64,000 nucleotides of DNA from Pedococcus sp. 5OH_020 (GTDB lineage Bacteria; Actinomycetota; Actinomycetes; Actinomycetales; Dermatophilaceae): the NCBI RefSeq assembly GCF_027812955.1, contig NZ_JAPYZV010000005.1:248001-312000 (forward strand), written 5' to 3'. Of this stretch, positions 42,391 through 51,330 are shown piece by piece (within the stretch, counting starts at the first letter, position 1; each line of letters opens with the position of its first letter). Under the pieces are notes generated by a model. It was given only the letters and a program-made list of their open reading frames with translations. It was not told the DNA's origin and made no database searches. The position numbers were made by a program, and so were the translations under genes.

Positions 42391-43083
42391 ATGCGGATCG
42401 AGGACGTTGCACGGGTCGACCTCGGCACCTTCGTGCGGCCGGCGGAGGAGACCGGGACGGGCAGCCCACGCGTCGAGGCCGTCTACGGGTATCTCGTGCG
42501 GACCAGCGCCGGGCTCCTCCTGCTCGACACGGGGCTCGGCGCGGCGGACGAGGAGACCGAGGCGTGGTACCGGCCCCGGCGCGTGCCGGTGGAGGTCGCG
42601 CTGGCCGCCGTGGGGGTGGCCGTGGAGGGCATCGCCCTCGTGGTGAACTGCCACCTCCACTTCGACCACATCGGTGCCAACCCCCGGTTCGCCGGCACGC
42701 CGATCCACTGCCAGCGGCGCGAGCTGGACACGGCACGAGGCGGGGAGTACACCGTCCCGGAGCTGGTCGACTTCCCCGGCGCCCGGTACGAGCTCCTCGA
42801 CGGCGAGGCAGAGATCGCCCGCGGCGTTCACGTCATTCCCACGCCCGGGCATGTGGACGGGCACCAGTCGCTCGTCGTCGAGTGCGACGACGGGTCGGTC
42901 GTGCTGGCCGGACAGGCACACGACACGGCCTCCGCCTGGTCCGGCGATGTCCTGGCGGCCCGTGCGCCGGAGCTGGGTCACGAGGCGCCCCTGCCCAGCC
43001 CGAGCCCTTGGATGCGGCGCGTTCTCGAGTTCGACCCCAGGCGCGTGGTCTTCGCTCACGACTCCGCCGTCTGGCAGCCCTGA
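42391..43083 (+). CDS. Metallo-beta-lactamase-fold hydrolase (AHL lactonase-like)
   Basis: The protein has 230 residues. LLLLDTGLG precedes the zinc motif HLHFDH (residues 88-93), the HxHxDH of this fold; TPGHVDGHQSLVVE gives the next His and AGQAHDTA the bridging Asp. Layout and length match the N-acyl homoserine lactonase branch. AGGG lies 7 bases before the ATG. The YfcE-like gene starts 4 bases after its stop. The substrate could be a lactone or another ester; it cannot be told here. Confidence 0.85.
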   Translation: MRIEDVARVDLGTFVRPAEETGTGSPRVEAVYGYLVRTSAGLLLLDTGLGAADEETEAWYRPRRVPVEVALAAVGVAVEGIALVVNCHLHFDHIGANPRFAGTPIHCQRRELDTARGGEYTVPELVDFPGARYELLDGEAEIARGVHVIPTPGHVDGHQSLVVECDDGSVVLAGQAHDTASAWSGDVLAARAPELGHEAPLPSPSPWMRRVLEFDPRRVVFAHDSAVWQP

Positions 43084-43087
43084 CGCC

Positions 43088-43591
43088 ATGACCGCACGGC
43101 TGCTGCTCCTCGCCGACACGCACGTGCCGAAAAGGGCACGAGACCTTCCCGCCGCCGTCTGGCGGGAGGTGGACGACGCGGACGTCGTCATCCATGCCGG
43201 TGACTGGGTGGAGGTCCCCCTCCTCGACTCGCTGGTCGAACGGTCGCGGCGCCTCGTCGGGGTGTACGGCAACAACGACCATGGCGTCCTGACCGAGCGC
43301 CTTCCGGAGGTCGCCCGGGTCGAGCTGGAGGGCGTCCGCCTCGGCGTCGTGCACGAGACCGGTCAGGCCAAGGGCCGGGAGGAGCGGTGCAGCGCGCAGT
43401 TCCCCGACCTCGACGTGCTGGTGTTCGGGCACAGCCACATCCCGTGGGACACGACGACGTCCACCGGGCTGCGCCTGCTCAACCCCGGCTCCCCGACCGA
43501 CCGTCGCCGTCAGCCGTTCTGCACCTTCATGACGGCGAGGGCGCAGGACGGCCGGCTCGACGACGTAACCCTCCGCCGGGTCGCCCGCTGA
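43088..43591 (+). CDS. YfcE/MJ0936-type metallophosphoesterase
   Basis: The protein has 167 residues. LLADTHVPKRA (D-x-H), HAGDW (GD), YGNND (GNxD) and FGHSHIP (GHxH) are the four metal-site blocks of the calcineurin-like superfamily, in the compact YfcE form. ATG 43088 lies 4 bases after the metallo-beta-lactamase-fold gene, so the pair is co-transcribed. It is a phosphodiesterase with unknown substrate. A perfect terminator hairpin follows. Confidence 0.88.
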   Translation: MTARLLLLADTHVPKRARDLPAAVWREVDDADVVIHAGDWVEVPLLDSLVERSRRLVGVYGNNDHGVLTERLPEVARVELEGVRLGVVHETGQAKGREERCSAQFPDLDVLVFGHSHIPWDTTTSTGLRLLNPGSPTDRRRQPFCTFMTARAQDGRLDDVTLRRVAR

Positions 43592-43618
43592 GGACGCGCC
43601 CTCCAGGCACGAGAAGAA

Positions 43619-43655
43619 GCGGGTATGCCGGATCCTGACAATCCGGCATACCCGC
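43619..43655. terminator. Perfect 15-bp hairpin terminator
   Basis: GCGGGTATGCCGGAT (43619-43633) pairs exactly with ATCCGGCATACCCGC (43641-43655), loop CCTGACA, 28 bases after the phosphoesterase stop. It ends the transcript that may begin at the LolA-like gene. Confidence 0.85.
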
Positions 43656-43781
43656 CCCGCGTGGGACGGACCACGACAGCGTGCCACCGCCCCGAGCCCG
43701 GCACAAGATCAGTGGGCGCCGCCCCAGGCCCCTTGCTACGGTTCGCTTCTGACCACCCCACTCGCCGGCGAAGGGGCCGCG

Positions 43782-45824
43782 ATGCGCCAGGACGACGTCG
43801 ACCTCGCGGCGCAGGCCGGCGGCTCCGCGGCACTGCTTCCTCGGTGGTCGCCTCGGTCGAACAGTCGGTCCCGGCTGGTCTTGGCCAGCTTCCTCATGCT
43901 CTTCGTCGAGCTCGCGCTGATCCGGTGGACGTCCTCCAACAACCTCTACCTCGTGCACCTCACCAACTTCATCCTGCTGGCCAGCTTCCTCGGCATCGGG
44001 CTCGGCTTCCTGCGGGCGCGGGCGGCCCCTGACCTCTTCCCCTTCGCGCCAGTCCTGCTGGCACTCCTCGTGGCCTTCGTGCTCGGGTTCCCGGTGCGGA
44101 CCGGCACGGCACCCGGTGGCGGCTGGGAGCTCGTCGGGCTCTTCGACCTCCCGCCGCTCCCCCGGCCTGCGAGCCTCGCCGTCGTCTTCCTCCTCACTGT
44201 CGGCACGCTCGCCTGTCTGGCGCAGGAGGTCGCGAGGACGTTCGCCTCTTTCCCCCCGCTCGAGGCCTACCGCCTTGACATCCTCGGCAGCCTCAGCGGG
44301 ATCATCGCCTTCGCCGCGCTCTCGTTCCTGCGCCTGCCGCCCCTGGGTTGGGGCCTGGTCGCCGCGGTAACCCTCGCTGCGCTCCTCGCGCGTCGACTGA
44401 GCCGTCTGCCCCTGGTGGCTCTCGCCTGCGTCGTCCTTCTGCTGGGAGCCGAGTCGGTGCTGGGCAGCTTCCAGTGGTCGCCCTACTACAAGATCCACAC
44501 CCAGGACCTCGCCGGCGGCCTGGTCCGTATCGAGGTCAACAACACGCCCTTGCAGACCGCGCTGTCGGTCAAGGAGATCCGCGCGACCTCGCCGTTCTAC
44601 CTCTACCCGTACACCTACGCCGGGTCCCGCGACGACGTACTCGTGATCGGCGCCGGGACGGGCAACGACGTCGCCGTCGCGCTGGCCCAGGGGGCGCAGC
44701 GGGTCGACGCAGTGGAGATCGACCCCGCGCTCCTACAGATCGGTAGGGACCGTCATCCTGACCACCCCTACTCGGACCCCAAGGTCACGACGCATGTCGA
44801 CGACGGCCGCGCGTTCGTCGAACGGACCGAGCGCCGGTATGACCTCATCCTGCTCGCCCTGCCGGACTCGGCCACCATCGTCACCGGGCAGTCCGCGCTA
44901 CGCCTGGAGAACTACCTGTTCACCACGCAGGCACTCCAACAGGCGCGGTCGCTGCTGAAGCCCGGCGGCACGTTCGCGATGTACAACTACTACGAGCCCT
45001 GGCTGCTCGACCGATACGCCAACACGCTGCGTACGGTCTACGGCACCCCGCCCTGCGTCCAGCTCGGACCGAGCTACGGCGCCCGGCAACAGGCGGTGCT
45101 CACGCTGCGCAAGGACGCCAGCACGGGCGGCTGCCGGGCGACCTGGTCCCCCAAGGCTGCGGCACTCGAGCCGTCGATGGACGACCGGCCGTTTCCCTAC
45201 CTGGGCTCCCGGACTGTGCCGTCCTTCTACCTGTGGATGCTGGCCCTCGTCCTGCTGGCGTCGGTGCTGCTCGTGCGCAGCGCCGGTGGGCCGCTGCGCA
45301 CCATGACGCCGTACGTCGACCTCTTCTTCATGGGGGCTGCGTTCCTCTTGCTCGAGACCAAGAACGTCGTGCAGTTCGCGCTGCTCTTCGGTACGACGTG
45401 GGTGGTCAATGCCGCGGTCTTCGCAGGCGTGCTGCTGAGCGTCCTCGCGGCGGTCGAGGTCGCGCGGCGAGTCACCGTCCGGCGGCCGCTGCTGCTGTAT
45501 GCCGGGCTCCTCGCCGCGCTGGCCGTCTCCTGGGTCGTCCCCCCGGCCGCGTTGCTCGAGCTCTCGCTGCTGCCGAGGTTCCTCGCCGGGGTCACCATCG
45601 CATTCCTGCCGATCTTCATGGCGAACCTCATCTTCGCGATCCGGTTCGCCAGCGCCGGTTCCACGACGGCCTTTGCAGCCAACCTGCTCGGCGCGATGGT
45701 GGGAGGGGCGCTGGAGTACCTCGCACTGGTCCTCGGCTTCAACGCGCTGCTCGTGATCGTGGCCGCGCTGTACGGCCTGGCGCTGCTGACCGGACGCCGC
45801 CACCTGGCGGCCGTGCGCCCGTGA
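43782..45824 (+). CDS. Membrane-embedded spermidine synthase-like methyltransferase-fold protein
   Basis: The 680-residue protein has about seven N-terminal TM segments (residues 30-225), a soluble domain with the nucleotide motif VLVIGAGTGNDVAVAL near residue 290, VEIDPALLQIG and LPDSAT, like spermine/spermidine synthases, then six TM segments near 480-675. The glycine motif and acidic loop suggest SAM or decarboxylated-SAM binding. Similar large membrane proteins occur in many bacteria with no settled function. AAGGGGC precedes the ATG. It is monocistronic, with a tandem repeat at its stop. Confidence 0.8.
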   Translation: MRQDDVDLAAQAGGSAALLPRWSPRSNSRSRLVLASFLMLFVELALIRWTSSNNLYLVHLTNFILLASFLGIGLGFLRARAAPDLFPFAPVLLALLVAFVLGFPVRTGTAPGGGWELVGLFDLPPLPRPASLAVVFLLTVGTLACLAQEVARTFASFPPLEAYRLDILGSLSGIIAFAALSFLRLPPLGWGLVAAVTLAALLARRLSRLPLVALACVVLLLGAESVLGSFQWSPYYKIHTQDLAGGLVRIEVNNTPLQTALSVKEIRATSPFYLYPYTYAGSRDDVLVIGAGTGNDVAVALAQGAQRVDAVEIDPALLQIGRDRHPDHPYSDPKVTTHVDDGRAFVERTERRYDLILLALPDSATIVTGQSALRLENYLFTTQALQQARSLLKPGGTFAMYNYYEPWLLDRYANTLRTVYGTPPCVQLGPSYGARQQAVLTLRKDASTGGCRATWSPKAAALEPSMDDRPFPYLGSRTVPSFYLWMLALVLLASVLLVRSAGGPLRTMTPYVDLFFMGAAFLLLETKNVVQFALLFGTTWVVNAAVFAGVLLSVLAAVEVARRVTVRRPLLLYAGLLAALAVSWVVPPAALLELSLLPRFLAGVTIAFLPIFMANLIFAIRFASAGSTTAFAANLLGAMVGGALEYLALVLGFNALLVIVAALYGLALLTGRRHLAAVRP

Positions 45825-45853
45825 CCGCCACGCACCCTGACCGCCACGCACCC
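45822..45853. repeat. 16-bp tandem duplication at a stop codon
   Basis: TGACCGCCACGCACCC occurs twice, at 45822-45837 and 45838-45853. The first copy includes the TGA stop of the membrane protein gene. It is a recent slippage-like duplication and does not change the protein. Confidence 0.8.
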
Positions 45854-46005
45854 TGACCATCGGCGCAGGGGTGACCCTGGCCGCAGACGCCGTCCTTCAG
45901 GGTCGGACCAGGGCGACGCCCGATACTCCCTGTGGCCGGCACGGCGCACAGTGGAGGTACCGGGGAAACGCCCCGGACAACGACAGCGAGGAAGTGCGCA
46001 GAACC

Positions 46006-46248
46006 ATGAACACCATCCACCAGACCTTCGCCCAGGAGGGCCTCGTCCGGCCGAGTGACGGAAGGGTCCTGGGTGGCGTGTGCGCCGGACTCGGCCGGCG
46101 CTTCGGCATCGCACCGTGGCCGGCACGGATCCTGTTCGTGCTGCTGCTCATGGTCGTGCCGGGCACGCAGATCCTCGTCTACCCCATCCTGTGGGTCCTC
46201 ATGCCGGCCGAGCACACGATGCCGGTCCCGCAGCACACCGTCGTCTAG
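46006..46248 (+). CDS. PspC-domain membrane protein
   Basis: This 80-residue protein carries a PspC domain: LVRPSDGRVLGGVCAGLGRRFGI followed by two adjoining hydrophobic segments (ARILFVLLLMVVPG, ILVYPILWVLMPAE). PspC domains occur in phage-shock membrane-stress systems, and in actinobacteria also as sensor fragments. ATG 46006 was chosen because the PspC motif starts about 15 residues in and GAGGAAG lies 11 bases upstream; residues before it in the open frame have no homology. No other psp gene is nearby. Confidence 0.88.
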   Translation: MNTIHQTFAQEGLVRPSDGRVLGGVCAGLGRRFGIAPWPARILFVLLLMVVPGTQILVYPILWVLMPAEHTMPVPQHTVV

Positions 46249-46279
46249 GGTGCACGCCGGCCTCGAGCCATGCCAGGCT

Positions 46280-47344
46280 TCAGAGCGGCGGCAGCCCGAT
46301 GGAGCCGCGGACAGCGTTCTCCAGCTGTGCCGACCGGTCGTGGGAGTCGAGGTACGCCGTGACGAACGCCAGGGCGTAGCCCCCCTCCTCGCTCCACCAG
46401 CCAAGGCTGCCGCCGAGACCGCCCATACCCCACCCGTCGGGCTCGATCGCCACCCCGAGGCCCCACTGCGCCGGCGAGCCCGTCACGGCGTCCACGCCGG
46501 AGGCTTGGACGGTGGACAGCTCGTCGACGAGTCCGCGCGGCAGTATGTCGCCACGGGCCAGCCCCCAGTACAGCTGCGCTACCGCCCGGGCAGTCACGTG
46601 GGCGTTGACGGCGGGCACCTCTGCGGCCCGCCACGCTCGGGAGTTGACCAGCCCGGGGTCGGCCACGCCGGGCGGGTTGCCGAGAGCTGCGGCGCGCAGT
46701 GGTCCGCCCCCATCGCCGGGAAAGCCGGGTGCCGGGACGAGGTCTGCCACCCGTGACTGGTCCTCTGGTCGCACCCCGACGTGAAGGTCCAGGCGGCGGG
46801 GCAGGCACACCTCGTCGCGCAGGAACTGTCCGAGGCTTCGCCCATCGACCCGGCGCACGAGCTCGCCGAGCAGGTGCCCGTAGAACAGGGGGGACTCCCC
46901 GACGGCGGAGCCTGCCGCCCACGCGGGCTCCTGCTCCGCCAGACGGCCGCACAGCTCCTCCCAGTCCAGGAACGCCGATGCGGGGGCTGGCCGCTCCAGG
47001 GCGACGAGCCCGGCCGAGTGGTCGAGGAGCTGGCGCACGGTGGCCTCGCAGCGCAGCTCCGGCCAGTAGGTGGAGGCCCGCGCGTCGAGGCCCAGGCGGC
47101 CACGGGCCACGAGGAGCAGCACGCACACCGCCGTCAAGGGCTTGGACACGGAGTACGGCATGACGAGAGTGTCGCGGTCCCAGGACCGCGTACCGGCGGC
47201 AGCCCCGCCCCAGAGGTCGACGACCAGCCTGCTCTGGTGCCAGACCGCGACCGCGGCCCCGGCCGGGTCCCGTCCCTGGATCTCCGCGAAAGCCTCGCCG
47301 ACGCTACGGAAGGCCGGGTCGCAGGTGCCGTCGGTGGGTGACAC
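46280..47344 (-). CDS. Serine hydrolase (beta-lactamase class C/EstB-like)
   Basis: The protein has 354 residues. The nucleophile motif S-V-S-K lies near residue 66 (MPYSVSKPLT), with FYGHLLGEL as a probable Tyr-x-(N/S)-like second motif and GGLGGSLGWWSEEGG at the third. The layout matches EstB-like esterases/penicillin-binding-fold hydrolases. There is no signal peptide, so it is probably a cytosolic esterase. It is divergent from the small metal-rich protein at 47598. The ATG-proximal region has the family's FAEIQGRDPAGAAVAV start. Confidence 0.82.
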   Translation of the reverse strand: MSPTDGTCDPAFRSVGEAFAEIQGRDPAGAAVAVWHQSRLVVDLWGGAAAGTRSWDRDTLVMPYSVSKPLTAVCVLLLVARGRLGLDARASTYWPELRCEATVRQLLDHSAGLVALERPAPASAFLDWEELCGRLAEQEPAWAAGSAVGESPLFYGHLLGELVRRVDGRSLGQFLRDEVCLPRRLDLHVGVRPEDQSRVADLVPAPGFPGDGGGPLRAAALGNPPGVADPGLVNSRAWRAAEVPAVNAHVTARAVAQLYWGLARGDILPRGLVDELSTVQASGVDAVTGSPAQWGLGVAIEPDGWGMGGLGGSLGWWSEEGGYALAFVTAYLDSHDRSAQLENAVRGSIGLPPL

Positions 47345-47597
47345 GGAGGGTCCTTTCGGTCTCGAGTCGCCGCCATACCGGCGTACGCAGCACCGTACGG
47401 CCGGCGGGCTCCCGAGACGCGGTCCTTTCGGCGCATTGGGGTATCAGGCCGCGTCGACGGCTCTCCTCCCGATGACGCGATCAGCCGACCCACCCTCCGC
47501 CGTTCGTCGGGACGGTCCGGCTCATCGCCCGATTAACGGGAGCGCCCGCGAAGGCGTTCCATGGAGGCATCACCACGATCTTCAGAAGGGAAGCCCG

Positions 47598-47882
47598 ATG
47601 TCCGACCACACGCACGAGCAGTCCAGTGACCCGGTGGCGGCGTGCACCGTCGACGCGGTCCACCGACGCGACCACCATCACGGTGGCGAGGAAGCGTGCC
47701 ACCCTCACCTCATCGAGGTCGTGCACCTTGGCCGGCGAGCGGTCGCGGTGTGCCACGACTGTGGTCTGGACTCCGGCTTCGTCGCGCAGCGCGACGCCGA
47801 CCGGCTTGCCACGGCTCACCGTGACGAGACGGTCGCGACCCTGTACAGCGGGTACCGGGTCTTCCTTTCGGACGTCGCCTGA
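47598..47882 (+). CDS. Small His/Cys-rich protein (94 aa)
   Basis: This is a 94-residue protein of no recognised family. The N-terminal half is rich in His (HRRDHHHGGEEACHPH near residues 22-37), and a CHDC pair near 52-55 follows. Such a pattern is suited to zinc or other transition-metal binding, and RRAVAVCHDCGLDSGF resembles half of a zinc ribbon. AGAAGGGA lies about 8 bases before ATG 47598. No signal peptide is seen. A hairpin terminator follows at 47926. Confidence 0.6.
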   Translation: MSDHTHEQSSDPVAACTVDAVHRRDHHHGGEEACHPHLIEVVHLGRRAVAVCHDCGLDSGFVAQRDADRLATAHRDETVATLYSGYRVFLSDVA

Positions 47883-47925
47883 CTCCTGGGCCCTCACGGA
47901 GGCCCCCGATCCGGGTCGGCGCAGC

Positions 47926-47961
47926 CGTATGCCGCCCGCTCGAGCGAGGGGGCGGCATACG
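47926..47961. terminator. Bidirectional hairpin between converging genes
   Basis: CGTATGCCGCCC (47926-47937) and GGGCGGCATACG (47950-47961) form a 12-bp stem with a 12-base loop that contains GCTCGAGC. It lies between the small metal-rich gene and the pseudogene on the other strand. Confidence 0.7.
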
Positions 47962-47979
47962 TCGGTAGGGGTGGCCGGT

Positions 47980-49185
47980 CTACGGCGACGTCGGGTCGGC
48001 GTAGTGCCCGCCGAAGATGTCGCTGTTGCCGAACGTCGCAGGACAGGACGCGAGGACGTCAGGTGCGTGCAGCGGCGAGGCCGTGTACAGCGATGCGCGG
48101 TACGCGTCGATAGCAGGACAGTCAGCCGCCTGCCGGACGTCGTTCCACACCCCCACGACCCCGTTGTCCGTGGCTGCGGCATACACGTAGTCACCGAGGA
48201 ACTCGTCGGTGAGGGCGTTGGCGCTGCTCCCCCGCGGGTCCCCTACCGTCCCGCGGTTCACCGTGCTCCAGCCGGACGGCACTCCGTCGATGACGTCCGC
48301 GTGGAGGACCTCCCCGACCAGGCCACGGGGGCTGGTCGTGTCGTTCCGGTACGGCGTCGTGAACGAGTTGTGCACGACGTACAGGTCCCTGCCGTCCGGT
48401 GACACGGCCGGCGCCGTGTACACGGGTCGGTCGCCAGGCGTGGTCGGGACGGCCTCCGGCGCAGACCACGTGGCACCGCTGTCGCGGGACCGGGTGATCA
48501 GCAGCTGCTCGTGGTTGAGGCCCGCGCGTCCGTCGGACCACGTCATGAAGATCTCGTTCGTGGCGGCGGTGCCGCTGGGCGCACCGTTGGCGATGTCCGT
48601 GCTGGGGCCTACTGCAAGGTCGGTCCGGGCGCCGCCGAGACCGTCCATGACGGGGCGGCCCTGCACGGGGTCGAAGACGCCCGGCGAAACGGCGGGGGCG
48701 ACGGTGGTCGGCCCCGCGAAGTGCGCACCGCCGTCGGTGGAGCGGTACATCATCTGCACCGTCCGGCCGGCCCGCGTGCCGACGCCGAACACGTAGACGG
48801 TGCCGGCGCTGTCCGTGCGCACCGAGCAGCCGTCGGCTTGGGCGTTGTTACGGTTGTCGCTGGCCGGACCCACCTGCCGCACGGTCCACGTCACGCCGCC
48901 GTCACCGGAGCGCGCCAGGGTGAGGGGTGTGGGCAGCGCCTGCCCGCGGGAGTTGCTGCGGAACGACGCCCAGCACACGTAGACGTTGCCGAAGAACCGG
49001 CTCGAGGACGCGTTGTCCGCCCAGATCTGTTCCTTGTCGGAGAACGTCGTCGACGAGTGCTTGGAGATGACCGTCGGGATGCTCCAAGCTGTGGCGTCGC
49101 CCGCCGCGGCCGCCGCGACGTCGTCGACCCGCGAGACGGCGATGGCCTCGAACCCCTTGAAGGCAGCCTGCGGTGCGGGTCCTTC
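47980..49185 (-). pseudogene. BNR/sialidase-like exported protein, 5'-truncated
   Basis: The reading frame is open from a TGA at 49186-49188 to the stop at 47980, and the first usable start is only at GTG 48978. Homology-like sequence runs before it: FEAIAVSR, FSDKEQIWADNASSSRFFGNVYV. Asp-box (SxDxGxxW) motifs occur, such as SGDGGVTWTV, STDGGAHF and SRDSGATWSAPE, and the C-terminal EFLGDYVYAAATDNGVVGVWNDVR block is family-like. The N-terminus and signal peptide are missing, so the gene is probably dead or makes a fragment. No upstream frame supplies a matching N-terminus; 49186-49340 holds no gene. Confidence 0.75.
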
Positions 49186-49340
49186 TCATGATGCCTCCGA
49201 CGGGATCCATGCCCCCCGGGGCAGCCCGGGAGACCCAACTTTCGAAGACAACACCCGCCAGGCTGGTGACACATCCCCCTTGTGGCGTACCGGGTAGGCA
49301 GCGGGACAGAGCCCGCCGCACCGACCCGAGACGCCGTGTC

Positions 49341-49613
49341 CTAGGGCTCTTCCGTCAGGCCCCGCTGGGCACGGTCCGCAGCCTCCGACGATCCTTCCGG
49401 CAGTGGATCCGTCGCCGGGGGTACGTCGTCCGGCGCGTAGTCGATGAGCCCTGCCTCGACGCGCTCGCGGTCGACCACCCTGGCCAGGGCATCGTCATCC
49501 AGACGCTCCGGCATGCCGGCGTGCCCTTGGCGGATGGGTGTGGGGAGGGCGTCGTTGTCGTCCTCCACGACGTCGTCCAGGGTGGGATGTGGCTCGGGCG
49601 ACGGCTGTGTCAT
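49341..49613 (-). CDS. Hypothetical small acidic protein (90 aa)
   Basis: This is a 90-residue protein, acidic and proline-rich, with no membrane segment and probably disordered: LDDVVEDDNDALPTP and LIDYAPDDVPPATDP are typical stretches. GAGAGGA 5 bases before the ATG supports translation. It lies 107 bases after the decarboxylase on the same strand, so it may be read from that transcript. No family is recognised. Confidence 0.5.
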   Translation of the reverse strand: MTQPSPEPHPTLDDVVEDDNDALPTPIRQGHAGMPERLDDDALARVVDRERVEAGLIDYAPDDVPPATDPLPEGSSEAADRAQRGLTEEP

Positions 49614-49720
49614 GGCGTTCCTCTCGGTGGGGTCGGATGAGGTGGGTCGGGCGACCAGGTCGGTTCACGCGGGCCCCTACCCGGGGGTGGCTGCGCTCAT
49701 GCACCGGGGAAGACGTTCGG

Positions 49721-51151
49721 TCAGTCCTTCACGACCCGGAACGTCGCCAGCTCCGGGTCGGAGGCGTCCGGGATCGTCATCCCTGCCGCCAGGCCGGCCC
49801 GCAGGTACTCCACGACGGCCCGGTTGAAGCGCTCCCCGGGCAGGATCGCCGGCACTCCGGGCGGGTAGGGGCTCACCATCTCGGCACTCACCCTCCCCAC
49901 CGGGTCCTCGACCTGCTCCGTCGCAGCGAAGAACGCCTCTCGTGGCCCCATGACCTGCTCGAGGTTGAGCTCCTCCAGCGCAGGCACTGCGGGCGCGGGA
50001 CGCCTCTCGCGGGGAGGCTCCGCGGCCAGCGCCTTCAGCGCCTGGAAGAGGTCCGTGATCGCGGCCTCCTCGTCGGCATACGTCAAGGAGAAGACGACCC
50101 TGCGGGCATCGCCGAGCTGGGCCGCGATCTGTCGCTCCGAAGAGAGCCACTCCTTCGCCTGGTATCCGGTGATCCCCAGCGCAGAGACATCGACGCACAG
50201 CTTGAGAGGGTCCCACTCGGTGACGCCCTCGCACCCCAGGATCGACTCGTCGTCGACCACGAGGCCCTCCACCGACCTCAGCTGGTCCCGAAGCTCGCCC
50301 GCGCGCTGCAGGGCCCCGTCGATGAGCTCCTTCCCGTTGAGAGCCAGGTGACGACGCCAGCCGTCGATCGACCCGTACACCAGGGCCGACGGGCTCGTCG
50401 TAGTGATGAGATCGAGCCGCAGTCGCAGGTCGACAGGGTCGACGAGGTCGCCGCCGACGAGGATCATCGACGCCTGGCACAGGCCACCGTCCGCCTTGTG
50501 GAGGCTCTGCACCGCGATATCGGCGCCGGCCTGAACGGCAGCGGTAGGAGGGTCGGGATGGAAGCCGAAGTGGCCACCCCAGGCTTCGTCGACCATGAGG
50601 GGCACGCCCCGTGCGTGGCACAGGTCAGCGACCTTCTTCACGTCGGCGCCAGTGCCGTACTCGGTCGGCGTGATGAGCAGCACGGCGTCGATCTCGGGGT
50701 GGTCCTCCAGGGCTCGGGCCACTGTCTCTGCGGACGCCGGGTGCGCCACCTCACGCTCATGGTCCCAGGCCGGCCGCAGCCAGACCGGGTTGGCCCCCGC
50801 GAGGATGAGTGAGGCGACGACCGACTTGTGGACGTTGCGGTCCACGAGCACGGTGCTGCCGGGCCCCGCGATCGTCAGCAGCCCTACATGGATGGAGATA
50901 CTGGAACCGCACGTGGTGAAGATGGCCTGACGGGCGCCGACGGCTTCGGCGTAGAGATCCTCGGCCTCTCCCACCGACGACTTCGCCATGATGACATCGG
51001 CCTCGAAGGTGGACCGCGACAGCACCCGCGCAGTGTGGGAGTCGATGCCGCGACCGAACCGGTGACCCGGTAGGGAGAACGAGTACAGGCCTTCGTCGCG
51101 GATCTGCTGGATGGTGTCGAGTACGGGGGTCGCGTCCTGGCGGTTCTCCAT
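49721..51151 (-). CDS. PLP-dependent Orn/Lys/Arg decarboxylase family protein
   Basis: This is a 476-residue fold-type I PLP enzyme. LPGHRFGRG near residue 27 is the family start motif; DRNVHKS (105-111), VDEAWGGH with D188 and H194, and SLHKADGG with the Schiff-base Lys K219 follow in the order found in inducible lysine, ornithine and arginine decarboxylases. The C-terminal domain of about 120 residues ends the protein, but the N-terminal wing domain of the long E. coli enzymes is absent, as in short Gram-positive forms. It decarboxylates a basic amino acid, giving a polyamine precursor or acid resistance. Confidence 0.88.
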   Translation of the reverse strand: MENRQDATPVLDTIQQIRDEGLYSFSLPGHRFGRGIDSHTARVLSRSTFEADVIMAKSSVGEAEDLYAEAVGARQAIFTTCGSSISIHVGLLTIAGPGSTVLVDRNVHKSVVASLILAGANPVWLRPAWDHEREVAHPASAETVARALEDHPEIDAVLLITPTEYGTGADVKKVADLCHARGVPLMVDEAWGGHFGFHPDPPTAAVQAGADIAVQSLHKADGGLCQASMILVGGDLVDPVDLRLRLDLITTTSPSALVYGSIDGWRRHLALNGKELIDGALQRAGELRDQLRSVEGLVVDDESILGCEGVTEWDPLKLCVDVSALGITGYQAKEWLSSERQIAAQLGDARRVVFSLTYADEEAAITDLFQALKALAAEPPRERRPAPAVPALEELNLEQVMGPREAFFAATEQVEDPVGRVSAEMVSPYPPGVPAILPGERFNRAVVEYLRAGLAAGMTIPDASDPELATFRVVKD

Positions 51152-51330
51152 GCCGCTCTCTTACCCAGCGACCGGGCCGCATCACCCCCAGGGTGCCGTT
51201 CCCGTGGAGAAGGCCCGGACCGCGCACAGGTGGTGATCGACAACCGCTCTCAAATGCCGGGCGTTTCAGACGCCGCCTCGGCGGTCTCGTGGTCGGTGGA
51301 GAAGTGGCACAGGTTGCCGGGCAGCGCGAC

